From positions 930,001-994,000 of the forward strand of contig CBDAQZ010000004.1 in assembly GCA_965199335.1 (NCBI GenBank): a DNA stretch of 64,000 nucleotides, read 5' to 3'. The notes under the pieces are model-generated. The model worked only from the letters and a program-made list of their open reading frames with translations, made no database searches and was not told where the DNA came from. Position numbers and translations under genes: made by a program. Positions 26,101 through 35,594 of the stretch are shown one piece after another (the first letter of the stretch is position 1; each line of letters opens with the position of its first letter). The DNA comes from CBDAQV01 sp965199335 (GTDB taxonomy: Bacteria; Pseudomonadota; Alphaproteobacteria; CALMVH01).

Positions 26101-26450
26101 GAGGCTGGCAGCAGCCCCTTCATGATGTTGCGGTTGATGTCGATCAGCGCATCGAAGCTGGACCGTTCGTAAAGGACGTTGACGGTTTCCCGGTCGACGA
26201 AGAAGGACAGGCTGATCAGCTTGGCCTTGAGGTCCTCGGGAAGCTTGTTGTCTTCGCCGACGAGATCCAGGCGAAAGGCGGCCCATACCTGGCGGTTCCA
26301 TTTCAGGGCGTCCGAGCGGCGCTGGACATCCTTGTTGTCTTCGCTGGCGGCCAGCAATTCTGCCGTAACCTGGCCCAGGAGGCGGTATTCGACGGAACGG
26401 GCATCTTCTGTAACGTTCTGGGTCTGCTTGTAGGCTGCATGCGGTTGCAT
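26097..26450 (-). CDS. flaF: Flagellar biosynthesis regulator FlaF
   Basis: This 117-residue protein is of the FlaF family, which promotes flagellin synthesis or secretion in alphaproteobacteria and works in balance with FlbT. It shows VEYRLLGQVTAELLAA, ALKWNRQVWAAF and LISLSFFVDRETVNVL, the conserved family core. A GGGAG ribosome-binding site precedes the ATG. It follows flgE by 89 bases on the same strand and opposes flbT, with which its end overlaps by four bases. Confidence 0.93.
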   Translation of the reverse strand: MQPHAAYKQTQNVTEDARSVEYRLLGQVTAELLAASEDNKDVQRRSDALKWNRQVWAAFRLDLVGEDNKLPEDLKAKLISLSFFVDRETVNVLYERSSFDALIDINRNIMKGLLPAS

Positions 26451-26539
26451 GATAAACTCCCTTTGCTTTCTGGTCCGAGCCGGAGACGATCCCCGACTTT
26501 GCGATGTTTATGTTTAAGAACTCTGAACGAACCCCATTT

Positions 26540-28009
26540 TCAGCCGGTCTGGATCTGGAGCAGGGTGCTCAGCATCTGATCGGCCGTGCTGATCACCTTA
26601 GAGTTGGCCGCATAGGCCTGCTGGTCGATGATCATGTTGGAGAATTCGGTCGCTATATCCGTGTTCGACTCCTCGAGGGCCGAGGGCACGATCACGCCGG
26701 CGCCGCCCGAATTGGCCTTGCGCAGGTAATACGTGCCCGATCCCGTGGTCTGCTGGTAGACGTCGCCGGTCGATTCCTGCAGCGAGTTCTCGCTGTTGAA
26801 GGTGGCGAGCGGGATCTGGTAGATCGCCTTTACCTGACCGTTGCTGTAGTTGGCGGAAACCTGGCCGGCGGCGTCGATCGAGATGCCGGTCTTGGTGCCG
26901 TAGGCGATACCGTCCGACGTGATCGAATTGACGGTCGATTCCGATGCGTACTGGGTCAGCGACGAGATATCGAGGTTGACGGTCTGCACGGTGCTGGAAC
27001 CATCGCCGAAGTTCATGTCCGGCAAGGTTGTCGTGGCTGGATTGGCGTTGCTGACCACGCCGGTGCCGTAGGTATATACCGTTGTCTTGGTGGTAAGGCC
27101 GTTGGCGCCGCCGGTGCCATCATCGTTTTTCTCGACCACGGTCAGCTGATTGCCTGCAATCGATGACGAGAAAGTATCGCTCGCGGTGCCGCTGGACAAT
27201 GAGGTAGCCGTGGCTGTGGCCCCCGCCGTGATCGGTCCTTGAGCCTGTATTCCACCCTGCGGATTGAACAGGACGCCGATCGTGTAGGGATAGTTGGCCC
27301 CGGCGCCGGTAACCTGGGCGGTCCAGGCATCGGAATAGTTCTTGGTCATGTTCAGGTTCAGCGTCTGGGTGGTGCCCAGGCTGTCGACGACCGAGATCTG
27401 CGTCGTATAGGTCGGTGTGCCCGGACTTGCGGCTGGCGCGCCGTTTGCCGCGGCGTAGGTCGTACCCGTGGCTTCCGTGGAGTCGACATTGGCCGACAAC
27501 GAAGTCTTCGTCGTCTGTTGCAGGATCGAGGATGACACATTGACGTTGATCGGCGTCAGCGACGAAATACTACCGGCCGAGTCGGGCAAATTGCCCTCGG
27601 AATCCAGCTTCCAGCCCATCAGGTAGTAGCCGGCGGTGTTCACCAGGTTGCCGGCGCTGTCGGTCGAGAAGTCGCCTGCCCGTGTGTAATAGGGCGAGTT
27701 GGTGCTGGCGGCGGTCGGATCGGCGGTGACGACGAACATGCCGTCGCCCGATACGGCCAGGTCGGTGTTGGACGTCGTCTGCTCGATCGTGCCCTGCTGG
27801 GTCACGTTCTGCTTCGTGGCAGCGCGGACGCCACCGGGATTGTACTGGTCGCTAAGGTCGGCCTGGGTCACCAGATCGGCGAAGGCGGCGCTGTCGCTCT
27901 TGTAGCCGGTGGTGTTCGCGTTGGCGATGTTGTTCGAGATGATGCCCATAGCCTGGCTCTGGGCGGCGAGACCGGACACGCCGGTGAATAATGCTCCAAA
28001 AAGTCCCAT
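26540..28009 (-). CDS. flgE: Flagellar hook protein FlgE
   Basis: This protein forms the flexible hook joining rod and filament, outside the cell. It has 489 residues. The N-terminal rod/hook domain reads GLFGALFTGVSGLAAQSQAM, then ISNNIANANTTGYKSD. The middle is Thr/Ser/Gly-rich (D1/D2 region), and the C-terminus has the conserved IDQQAYAANSKVISTADQML. It follows flgD by 36 bases in the same unit. A type III export signal is expected at the N-terminus, with no cleaved signal peptide. Confidence 0.95.
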   Translation of the reverse strand: MGLFGALFTGVSGLAAQSQAMGIISNNIANANTTGYKSDSAAFADLVTQADLSDQYNPGGVRAATKQNVTQQGTIEQTTSNTDLAVSGDGMFVVTADPTAASTNSPYYTRAGDFSTDSAGNLVNTAGYYLMGWKLDSEGNLPDSAGSISSLTPINVNVSSSILQQTTKTSLSANVDSTEATGTTYAAANGAPAASPGTPTYTTQISVVDSLGTTQTLNLNMTKNYSDAWTAQVTGAGANYPYTIGVLFNPQGGIQAQGPITAGATATATSLSSGTASDTFSSSIAGNQLTVVEKNDDGTGGANGLTTKTTVYTYGTGVVSNANPATTTLPDMNFGDGSSTVQTVNLDISSLTQYASESTVNSITSDGIAYGTKTGISIDAAGQVSANYSNGQVKAIYQIPLATFNSENSLQESTGDVYQQTTGSGTYYLRKANSGGAGVIVPSALEESNTDIATEFSNMIIDQQAYAANSKVISTADQMLSTLLQIQTG

Positions 28010-28045
28010 GATAATCTCCTGTGAATCTGCTGTTGTCGGTTCGGA

Positions 28046-28744
28046 TTAGTTCGAAGTCGTGCTGCTGCCGGTGCTGCTTGCGCTGCCGCCGACGGTATCG
28101 ACCTCGCTTAGCGGGATCTGGTTGCCTCCCACCGTCAGGTAAGTCGTGCCGCCATTGTTGACGACGGATGTGACCGTGCCCGGTACGACCGTCGTCGTAG
28201 TAACCTCGTTGCCGCCCGAGTCGAAGGACGATGCAGCAAGAGTGTATGTGCCGGAAGCCAGGGCGTTGCCCGAGCTGTCCTCGCCGTTCCAGACGAAGGT
28301 GTGGTCGCCGGCGTCGGTATCGCCGGAAGCGGAGTAGACGACGGCGCCGCTGGAATTGGTGATCGAAACCGTGGTTGCCGCCGCGGTGCTGGCCAGGGTG
28401 TAGCCGAGCGGCACGCTGTCGGTCCCGTCGAAGGTGAACTGGTCGCCGGTGCCGGCCACGGTCCTGCCGATGTAGTTTACAGCATCGGTCGACATCGCGG
28501 TTTCCTGGTTGGTCAGCATCGTGTTCAGCGTCGAGTTGGTATCGATCTGCTGCTCGACCTGGCTGAACAGGACCAGCTGGTTGGTGAACTGGCTCGAATC
28601 CTGGGGCGACAGGGGATCCTGATTCTTCAGCTGCGTCGTCAGCAGGGTCAGGAACGTCTGGTAGTTCTGGTTCAGCGCCTGTTGCGCGTTACCGGAGGAA
28701 TACCCATTGTTCGAGGTCGATGCGGTTGCGGATGTCGTAGTCAT
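28046..28744 (-). CDS. flgD: Flagellar hook capping protein FlgD
   Basis: The cap is needed for hook polymerisation and is later replaced. The 232-residue protein shows the FlgD N-terminal core QNYQTFLTLLTTQLKNQDPL, then QFTNQLVLFSQVEQQIDTN. The FlgD-type Ig-like domain follows (HTFVWNGEDSSGNALASGTY). It lies between fliK (12 bases upstream) and flgE (36 bases downstream). The C-terminus is Ser/Thr-rich. Confidence 0.95.
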   Translation of the reverse strand: MTTTSATASTSNNGYSSGNAQQALNQNYQTFLTLLTTQLKNQDPLSPQDSSQFTNQLVLFSQVEQQIDTNSTLNTMLTNQETAMSTDAVNYIGRTVAGTGDQFTFDGTDSVPLGYTLASTAAATTVSITNSSGAVVYSASGDTDAGDHTFVWNGEDSSGNALASGTYTLAASSFDSGGNEVTTTTVVPGTVTSVVNNGGTTYLTVGGNQIPLSEVDTVGGSASSTGSSTTSN

Positions 28745-28756
28745 GGATCGTATCTC

Positions 28757-30571
28757 CTAGGCGAACACGTCTATCCGGCCATTGCCGCTGGAAACGGCAT
28801 ACTGGACGGTAGCGGAAGTGATGGGTGTGGTGGCATCGACGGCATCGCTGCCGTTCCTGCGATAATTGCTGGCGCCGGCCGAGCTCTGCTGCTGCTGCGA
28901 GCTGCCGCCGTCGCGAAGATTGAAGCTGAGCGAATTCGAGGTGGTGGTCAGCCCGGCGTTCTGCAGCGCCTGGGTCAGGGTGGAATGATCGTTCTTCAGC
29001 AGGGTCAGGGTTTCCGGCCGCTCTGCCGTGACGCTGGCCTGGACTGAACCGTCCTTGGCGAAGTCCAGCTTGACCTCGACCTTGCCCAGTTCCAAGGGAT
29101 CGAGCGCGATGGTCATCGACTGCGCGCCTGCGGTTATACCGCGCTGGATGACGACCGAGACCTGGTCGGCGGGCGATCCGGCGGCGGTATAGGAAGTGGC
29201 GGCGGTCGATCCGGTCGAAGCGGCCGCACCCGTCGTGCCCAGGCTGCCGGGCTGGTGGATCATCGTCAGGCCCGAGGTCAGGCTGTCGGTCGGGGCAGGA
29301 CCGACAGCGACGGTCTTGTCGTCGTCGTTCGTGTCTGCCGATGACTTGGTTGTCTTGCCGGTGCTTGCCTGCGGCATTATGAAAAGATTGGCGATCGTAT
29401 CCGCCTTGACCTGCGTCGCGGCCTGGTCGGCGGCGGCAGTGCTGGCCGAATTGGCATCCGACTGCGTGTCGTTGTCGCTGGAATTCGCCGTCGCGGCCTG
29501 CTGGTCGCTGCCCACAACGCCGATGCCGAACAAAGATGTGGCTGCCGAAGGATGAGCGGTCGAGGACGTGGTCGCCTCATCGTCGCTCTCTTCGGAAGCG
29601 AGCGCTGCCGAATGGGTACCGTTCCCGACGCCGAGCGGGGGGGAGAGCGGGGGGGAAATGCCCGCGCCGGGAACGGAAGAGATGCCGGCGCGATCGGCGC
29701 CGGTGGTGACCTGTTTGACCGAAGCGTCGGTCGTGACGACGGCAGCAGCCTGTGCCTGCGACTGGGCTTGCGGCTGGGCGAACAAGGCGGCGAGGATCGC
29801 GCTCTGCTGGGAATCCGAATTTGCCTGGTCGTCCTGCTGTGTGGTGGCAGTTTTTGCCGGCTTGCCGGCAACGTTCGGGATGGTGGCATCGGCGTTGCCG
29901 GCGGCGGCCGGGACGGCTGCAACAGTATCGGCCGCGACGGCGGCGGGCTGGGCGGCGGCCGGCTGCTCCACCGTGGTTGCCGCGACCGTATCGTTCGGCG
30001 AAGCGAGTGCGACGGGCTGCGGCGCGACGGGCAAAACGGCGGGAGCGGTTGCCGTGGCGGCAACCGTGTCGGTGACGGCGGGCGCTGCGTCGCCCGTCTG
30101 TACCGGTGTCGTGTCCTGGGGCTGCGCGGTCGGCACCATGCCGGCCTGGGCGACCAGTACGGTCAGCGCGGCGGCATCGGCATCGTTATTGTCTGCGGCG
30201 GCTATTTTGGCGGGCTGTGCCGTTGCAGCCGTGGCCGAAAAGGTGATTGCGTTCGCCGGAACCGGCAGAACCGGAAGCGAGGGCGTGGTCGCATCGGCTA
30301 CCTGCGCGGCGGCATCGGCGATGGCATCCTGATCGGCAGTGTCGGCATCGGCCGTGTCGGCCTGGACCGTATCGGTCTTGGCGGGCAGGGCATTCTGATC
30401 GCCGGCGTTGCCCGACGGTGTCTGGCCGGCAGCCAGGGTCTGGATCATACCGTCCAGCATGGCAAGGAAGCCCTCGCCCGGCGCGGCCTGGCCCGCCGTA
30501 CCCGCGGCATTGGACGAAGCGAATGCTTTGTCCGTACCTGCCGCCGAGCCTATGCTGGATGTTGCTTTCAC
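28757..30571 (-). CDS. fliK: Flagellar hook-length control protein FliK
   Basis: This 604-residue ruler protein has a long, repetitive Ala/Thr/Asp/Val/Gln-rich N-terminal part (about 1-450) and the conserved C-terminal domain (about 470-560). That domain includes MTIALDPLELGKVEVKLDF, then VTAERPETLTLLKND and LTQALQNAGL. FliK determines hook length and switches export specificity. The unusual length and low complexity are typical of FliK family rulers. It is 12 bases upstream of flgD. Confidence 0.92.
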   Translation of the reverse strand: MKATSSIGSAAGTDKAFASSNAAGTAGQAAPGEGFLAMLDGMIQTLAAGQTPSGNAGDQNALPAKTDTVQADTADADTADQDAIADAAAQVADATTPSLPVLPVPANAITFSATAATAQPAKIAAADNNDADAAALTVLVAQAGMVPTAQPQDTTPVQTGDAAPAVTDTVAATATAPAVLPVAPQPVALASPNDTVAATTVEQPAAAQPAAVAADTVAAVPAAAGNADATIPNVAGKPAKTATTQQDDQANSDSQQSAILAALFAQPQAQSQAQAAAVVTTDASVKQVTTGADRAGISSVPGAGISPPLSPPLGVGNGTHSAALASEESDDEATTSSTAHPSAATSLFGIGVVGSDQQAATANSSDNDTQSDANSASTAAADQAATQVKADTIANLFIMPQASTGKTTKSSADTNDDDKTVAVGPAPTDSLTSGLTMIHQPGSLGTTGAAASTGSTAATSYTAAGSPADQVSVVIQRGITAGAQSMTIALDPLELGKVEVKLDFAKDGSVQASVTAERPETLTLLKNDHSTLTQALQNAGLTTTSNSLSFNLRDGGSSQQQQSSAGASNYRRNGSDAVDATTPITSATVQYAVSSGNGRIDVFA

Positions 30572-30658
30572 TATCTGTCTCCGGTTGCGACTAAAAGTCT
30601 CGAGAATGACATTGCAAATTGCGTGCCAGTTGCGTGTGGGAAGGAATTTCCCATCCGC

Positions 30659-31114
30659 TCACAGGACCCGGTTGTAGGTGATCGAGACGCACGATGACGC
30701 GGTCGTGGCGCTGGCAGCACCCGAATCCTTGTACATCACGGCATAGGATTGCTGCTGGCCGCCGCCGCTCTGGGCCTGGCGGATGGCCTCTACCATCAGC
30801 GATACGACATGGCGCGTCGCGTCCTGGACGACCCGCAGCGATTCCAGGTTCGCTTCCTTCTTCGTGTTGAAGCTGGCCCAGGTATCGCCCAGGCGACGGC
30901 GCACGCGCGGGTCCAGCTCGCCGATCTCGACCTGCCGGTCGGCCAGCATGCGCATCTGGCGCTGGTAGTGCATGGACAGGAACTGCTTGCGGTCGGAAAG
31001 CCCGGCGATCGTATCGGCATCGGCGACCTGGATCGCGGCATTTTCCTTGTCGAGCAGTTCGGAGAATTCGCCGAGTGTGACAATGAGCTCGGCAACGCGG
31101 TCGATCGTTTCCAT
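30659..31114 (-). CDS. flgN: FlgN-like flagellar export chaperone
   Basis: This 151-residue, mainly alpha-helical protein has LIVTLGEFSELLDKENAAI near the N-terminus, the FlgN pattern that binds hook-filament junction proteins (FlgK, FlgL) before export. A helical stretch rich in Gln/Arg follows, and the C-terminus ends in a polar tail. The ATG overlaps the flgJ stop, so it is coupled to the P-ring and rod genes. Sequence similarity in this family is low, so the name rests partly on position. Confidence 0.75.
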   Translation of the reverse strand: METIDRVAELIVTLGEFSELLDKENAAIQVADADTIAGLSDRKQFLSMHYQRQMRMLADRQVEIGELDPRVRRRLGDTWASFNTKKEANLESLRVVQDATRHVVSLMVEAIRQAQSGGGQQQSYAVMYKDSGAASATTASSCVSITYNRVL

Positions 31115-31452
31115 CAGTGTTGGCCTTCCTGGATTTTAAGCAATGTGCCTGTGACTTCGTGTGCGATGCCCAGCGAGTCGTTCTGGGCCATCTGCTTGCC
31201 GTACTGGTCCAGCAGCATGGTGCGGAACATCTCCTCGCCATGACCGCCGCCGAAGGTAGGGTCCACCTCGAGGCCCTCGAACATCGGGCTCAGCATCTCG
31301 GTGGCGAATACGGCCTCGAAATCCTGCGCGGACTTCATGATCTGCTCCTTGCTCTTGCCCTTGGCGGCCAGAGAGGTGACGGAGCTTGAGAGGGTCGCCT
31401 GCTGCGCCTGGAGCGCGGCGCCGGCGCCGGTGGTATCGGTGGCGGCGAGCAT
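31114..31452 (-). CDS. flgJ: Rod-binding protein FlgJ, N-terminal-type only
   Basis: This 112-residue protein corresponds to the rod-assembly domain of FlgJ (SAQDFEAVFATEMLSPMFEG, then GHGEEMFRTMLLDQYGKQMA). The peptidoglycan hydrolase domain of enterobacterial FlgJ is absent, as is usual in alphaproteobacteria. It is coupled to flgI upstream and the flgN-like gene downstream by overlapping stop and start codons. Confidence 0.9.
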   Translation of the reverse strand: MLAATDTTGAGAALQAQQATLSSSVTSLAAKGKSKEQIMKSAQDFEAVFATEMLSPMFEGLEVDPTFGGGHGEEMFRTMLLDQYGKQMAQNDSLGIAHEVTGTLLKIQEGQH

Positions 31453-32582
31453 CAGATGACCTCGATCTCTGCCTGGAGGGCGCCCGCGGCCTTGATCGCC
31501 TGCAGGATCGAGATGATGTCGCGCGGGCCGATGCCCAGGGCGTTCAGGCTTTCGACCAGCTGGTGCAGGGTCACGCCTTCGGGCAGGACGGCGATCTTGC
31601 GGCCCGACTGCTCGTCGACCGATACCTGGGTGCGGGGCACCACGACGGTCTCGCCGGTTTCGCTGAACGGCGCGGGCTGCGATACCTGCGGCGTCTCGGT
31701 GACGCGCACGGTCAGGTTGCCCTGGGCGATCGCGACGGTGCTGATGCGGACCTTGTCGCCCATGACGATGACACCCGAGGATTCGTTGATCACGACCTTG
31801 GCGACCTCGTCCGGTGTGATCGGCAGCTGCTCGATGTCGGTGATCAGGCCGACCACGTCGTTCTTGCCGGCGGGTACGGCAACCTGGACGTTGGCGGGGT
31901 CGAGCACGGTCGCGGTGCCGGGACCGATACGGGAATCGATTGCCTGGGCGATGCGGTGGGCGGTGGTGAAGTCGGGGTTGCGCAGCGCCAGGCGGACCGT
32001 CTTGAGCTCGGCGAGGGAGAAGGTGATCTCGCGCTCGACGATCGCGCCCGAGGCGATACGGCCCGAGGTCGGAACGTTCTTGGTCACGTTGCTGCCGCTG
32101 TCGCCCGAGGCGGAGAAGCCGCCGGTGGCGACCGGGCCCTGGCTCACGGCGTAGACTTGGCTGTCGGCGCCAAGCAGCGGGGTGACCAGCAGCGTGCCGC
32201 CGAGCAGGCTCTTGCTATCGCCCAGCGCGGAAACCGCGACATCGATGCGCGAACCCTGCGTGGCGAAAGCCGGCAGGGTGGCGGTCACCATCACGGCGGC
32301 GACGTTCTTGGTTTCCAGGTCCTGGCCGCGGACGTTGACGCCCAGGCGCTCCAGCATGCCGAGAAGGCTCTGCTGGGTGAAAGGGGAGGAGCGCAGGGAA
32401 TCGCCCGTGCCGTTCAGGCCGACCACTAGGCCGTAACCGACCAGCATGTTCTCACGCACGCCCTCGACATCGACGATGTCCTTGATGCGGCTGGCGGCAG
32501 AAGCCGGCGTAGGAAATCCGCCCGCGATAAGGGCCGCGGCGATCAGGATGCTGGCAAGGAATTTCAGCTTCGGCGTTTTCAT
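31452..32582 (-). CDS. flgI: Flagellar P-ring protein FlgI
   Basis: This forms the periplasmic P-ring around the flagellar rod. The 376-residue precursor has a Sec signal peptide (MKTPKLKFLASILIAAALIA, cleavage near ASA) and the hallmarks RIKDIVDVEGVRENMLVGYG, then GLNGTGDSL, with a conserved C-terminus (TLHQLVESLNALGIGPRDI). I chose the ATG at 32582, which has a GGGGA binding site and the better signal peptide; an ATG at 32603 would add seven residues. It is coupled to flgJ. Confidence 0.95.
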   Translation of the reverse strand: MKTPKLKFLASILIAAALIAGGFPTPASAASRIKDIVDVEGVRENMLVGYGLVVGLNGTGDSLRSSPFTQQSLLGMLERLGVNVRGQDLETKNVAAVMVTATLPAFATQGSRIDVAVSALGDSKSLLGGTLLVTPLLGADSQVYAVSQGPVATGGFSASGDSGSNVTKNVPTSGRIASGAIVEREITFSLAELKTVRLALRNPDFTTAHRIAQAIDSRIGPGTATVLDPANVQVAVPAGKNDVVGLITDIEQLPITPDEVAKVVINESSGVIVMGDKVRISTVAIAQGNLTVRVTETPQVSQPAPFSETGETVVVPRTQVSVDEQSGRKIAVLPEGVTLHQLVESLNALGIGPRDIISILQAIKAAGALQAEIEVI

Positions 32583-32651
32583 GCTCGTGTCCCCGGTGTT
32601 CATGCCGGGGAGTTATGCGAAAACCGTGCCAGTTTTCGTGAGCGGGGGTAA

Positions 32652-35537
32652 TCAGGCCTTGCCGGGGTCCTTGCGGTAGGCGCTGAGGAAGTTCTCGAAG
32701 ATGTCCAGGCTGGAGACGCTGGCCTTCACCGATTCTATGCTGGGCGCCTTGGTGTCCGACGCCGGGCTGGTCAGCAGGGCGAAGGAGCTGGCTTTCTTGG
32801 ACTTGGCCATCGCCGCGCCGTAGGTCTTGTTCAGCTGGTCCAGCGTCACCGCGTCGTTGCCCAGGTTCAGGGCGACGGCCTCGTTTAGCACGATGTTGGC
32901 CTGTTCGTCGGTCAGGTTTCCTGCCGCATCGGGCTGACCCGCCAGCCGGCCCAGCGCCGCCGCTGCGCCCTTCCAGTCCTTTTGCGGCCAGGCGATCTCG
33001 ACCCGCAGCGCGTCCGCCTCGCGCGATGACAGCCCCTGCAGCGCCGCGTTGGCCTCGTCGGACTTGCCCGACTTGAACAGGGCGCGTGCCAGAAGCAGCT
33101 TGCGCTCGGTTTTCAGGGTGTCGTCGATCTTGTCCGAATCGCTCGCCGCCAGCGATTTCAGCGCCAGGTCGGGCTTGTCGTCCAGCAGGCGCAGCGCCGC
33201 GATGCGGCCGCCCAGGCGGGCCTTCACGGAAGGATCGGTGGCGGCGTCCATCTGCGGCTGGATCAGCCCGATCGCCTGGTCCATGACCCCCAGCGCCGCC
33301 AGTCGATCCGACAGGGCGCGCACGTCGCTGTCGGGGATCGTGCGCGGCGGCAGGTACGGCACGAAGGTGTTGTAGAGCTCGAACGTATCCAGCGGCGAGG
33401 TGCTGGCCGCCTTCTCGGCCGAGAAGGCCAGCTTGGCGGTGTCGATCACCTTCTGCTTCGCCTCGTCGGCATATTTGCTGCCGGCGCCGACGGTGATCAG
33501 GTTGGTCAGCGTGTCGAGGCCCTTCTTGTAGTCGCCGGTGGCAAGGTACAGCTCGCCCAGCTTTTCCAGCACGCGGTTCTCATAGTCGTCGCCGCGCCAG
33601 TCGAAGCGCAGCGCGTCCAGCCTGTCGATCGCGTCCTTCTCCTGCAGCGTGCCCTGCGCCAGTCCGTTCTCGACCGCAGCCAGACCGGCGACGGCGGTCC
33701 AGTACTGATCGCGCCATGCCGGGACCGAGGCATATTGCTTGTCCGCCTCGCCGAACTTGCCCTTCTGCGCCGCGATGCCCGCCTTCAGCGTGGCGATGGC
33801 GGGTTTGGTCGTCCTGTCCGGGGACTCGCCCTTTGTCAGCAGGGTCAGCGCCGTATCCATCGCCACTGGCTCGTTGGCCTCGACGGCCAGGGAGGCGAGG
33901 GCCAACGCGAAACGCTGCTTCAGCTCGTGCGGGTATTTGGCGAACATCGCGGTGTTTGACCGCAGGATCGAGAACGCCTCCTGCCGCTGGTCCGAGGTAC
34001 CGGCGGTTTCGGCCAGCGCACGCCATACCAAGGCCTCGGGCTGGCTGCGCAGGGCATCGCTGCCAAGGTCCGCCGTGGCATCGTCGACCCGCAGCGCCAG
34101 TGCCGCCGCGCCGCCGCGCAGGGCAATGAAATCCGGGCTCTTCACAACGTCGGGATCGGCCGACTGCGCCAGCGACAGGGCGGCGCCGGCTTCGTATCCC
34201 CAGCCATTGGCCAGGAACAGCCGCGCCATCTCGATCGCCTGGGTGCGCTCGCCGGGCGCGTCCTCGCCCAGGGCGGCATGTTCGATCTTGCGCCGGTTCG
34301 CCAGGATCTGCGACGGGCCGCCGGCGTACCATGCGTCCAGTTCGAACAGCGCCGGGGCCGTCCCGCCGCTGCCGGAATCGGTCGACAGCACGATGCCGGA
34401 GATCGTCACCGCGCCGAGGCCCGCGCCGATCTGCGCATGTTCCGAGCGCGTGACGGCGGCGACGCCCTGCACGGTCGGTAGCAGGTCGGCATCGGCGTAG
34501 CGCCGCATCTTGTCGATATACGCGCCTGCCGTCGGCAACGGCACGATGTCCAGCGTATCGCCCAGGTCGGGGTCGGTGAAGGACAGCACGTGCGCCGCGC
34601 CGGGGGCGGCGATGGTGACCTCGGTCTCGGCAGCGATCGCCTTGACCGCCAGGGGTGGCGTTGCCGCCGCGTTGGCGGAAAACACGATGTCCCAGCCACC
34701 CGAGTGCTGGCGGGTGGAGATATGCAGCGGCGTCGCCTCGTCCGGCTTGTAGACATAGCGGTACAGCGTGCCGCCGCTTGCCGAATACTGCGTGGGCTGG
34801 CCCAGATCCTTGGCCAATGGCCCGGCCACAGTGGGCGCGCGCGTGTCGCCCTTGCCGTCGGTCGCCAGCCACAGATACGGGCCGCGCCGGAACACCGCCA
34901 GGCTGGCGGCGGCATCGGCGGGTTGCAGGTGGATCACCGCATCCTCGGGCTTGCCCTCGGTCTTTTCGCCGCTGGTGGCGGACGCCGTGACCGGTGCGGG
35001 CGCGCCCTCGACGGTACCGGTGCCGCCGTCGAATATATCGACGATCACGATGTTGCCGGTCTTGAACGCCCGCGACCGCGCGCCTGACTTGACCGTCAAC
35101 TTGACGATCAGGTGCTGTGGATCGTCGACGGTGGCAATCGACTGGATATTGCGCAACACCTGCTTGGCCGTGTTGCCCAGATCCGGTTTGGCCGGGCGGT
35201 CGAATGTGATGGTCACGGTGCCGGGCGCTTCGTCGACCTTGTAGGTCGAAGCGCTCGGCCAGCTGATCAGGACGCGGCTCAGCCCCTTGTGGTCGCCGGC
35301 GCGGATCGATACCGCGGCGATACCGGGCGCTGCGCCCTTTTTCTTTTTATGACCGTGGCCCTGATCGGCCTGCACGGGCGCAAGGCCGCCGCTCGACGTT
35401 ACGGTCAGCGGCGTGGGATCGGCGCGCGCCACTGGCGGGCAGGCGGCAAATACGACGGCAATGGCAAGACACGCGCGCAAGCGGAGTGCGCGGCGGCTGT
35501 CGAAAAGCCTGAACGACTTTGTTTGTGGGCAGGCCAT
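32652..35537 (-). CDS. Large periplasmic protein with AMIN-like and TPR regions
   Basis: This 961-residue protein begins with a signal peptide (residues 1-40). Residues about 75-170 resemble an AMIN-type beta domain (RVLISWPSASTYKVDE, VTITFDRPAKPDL), which in other proteins binds peptidoglycan or guides localisation. The rest is rich in Ala/Leu/Asp helices with TPR-like repeats (QKGKFGEADKQYASVPAWRD, GELYLATGDYKKGLDTL). Its place 69 bases before flgI suggests a role in rod or ring assembly or envelope localisation, but no function is established. Confidence 0.75.
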   Translation of the reverse strand: MACPQTKSFRLFDSRRALRLRACLAIAVVFAACPPVARADPTPLTVTSSGGLAPVQADQGHGHKKKKGAAPGIAAVSIRAGDHKGLSRVLISWPSASTYKVDEAPGTVTITFDRPAKPDLGNTAKQVLRNIQSIATVDDPQHLIVKLTVKSGARSRAFKTGNIVIVDIFDGGTGTVEGAPAPVTASATSGEKTEGKPEDAVIHLQPADAAASLAVFRRGPYLWLATDGKGDTRAPTVAGPLAKDLGQPTQYSASGGTLYRYVYKPDEATPLHISTRQHSGGWDIVFSANAAATPPLAVKAIAAETEVTIAAPGAAHVLSFTDPDLGDTLDIVPLPTAGAYIDKMRRYADADLLPTVQGVAAVTRSEHAQIGAGLGAVTISGIVLSTDSGSGGTAPALFELDAWYAGGPSQILANRRKIEHAALGEDAPGERTQAIEMARLFLANGWGYEAGAALSLAQSADPDVVKSPDFIALRGGAAALALRVDDATADLGSDALRSQPEALVWRALAETAGTSDQRQEAFSILRSNTAMFAKYPHELKQRFALALASLAVEANEPVAMDTALTLLTKGESPDRTTKPAIATLKAGIAAQKGKFGEADKQYASVPAWRDQYWTAVAGLAAVENGLAQGTLQEKDAIDRLDALRFDWRGDDYENRVLEKLGELYLATGDYKKGLDTLTNLITVGAGSKYADEAKQKVIDTAKLAFSAEKAASTSPLDTFELYNTFVPYLPPRTIPDSDVRALSDRLAALGVMDQAIGLIQPQMDAATDPSVKARLGGRIAALRLLDDKPDLALKSLAASDSDKIDDTLKTERKLLLARALFKSGKSDEANAALQGLSSREADALRVEIAWPQKDWKGAAAALGRLAGQPDAAGNLTDEQANIVLNEAVALNLGNDAVTLDQLNKTYGAAMAKSKKASSFALLTSPASDTKAPSIESVKASVSSLDIFENFLSAYRKDPGKA

Positions 35538-35594
35538 GGTTGGGGAAGCGTGGCAAATCTTGGTTAAGGCCGCGTAAAATTAACGGCCCATCAC

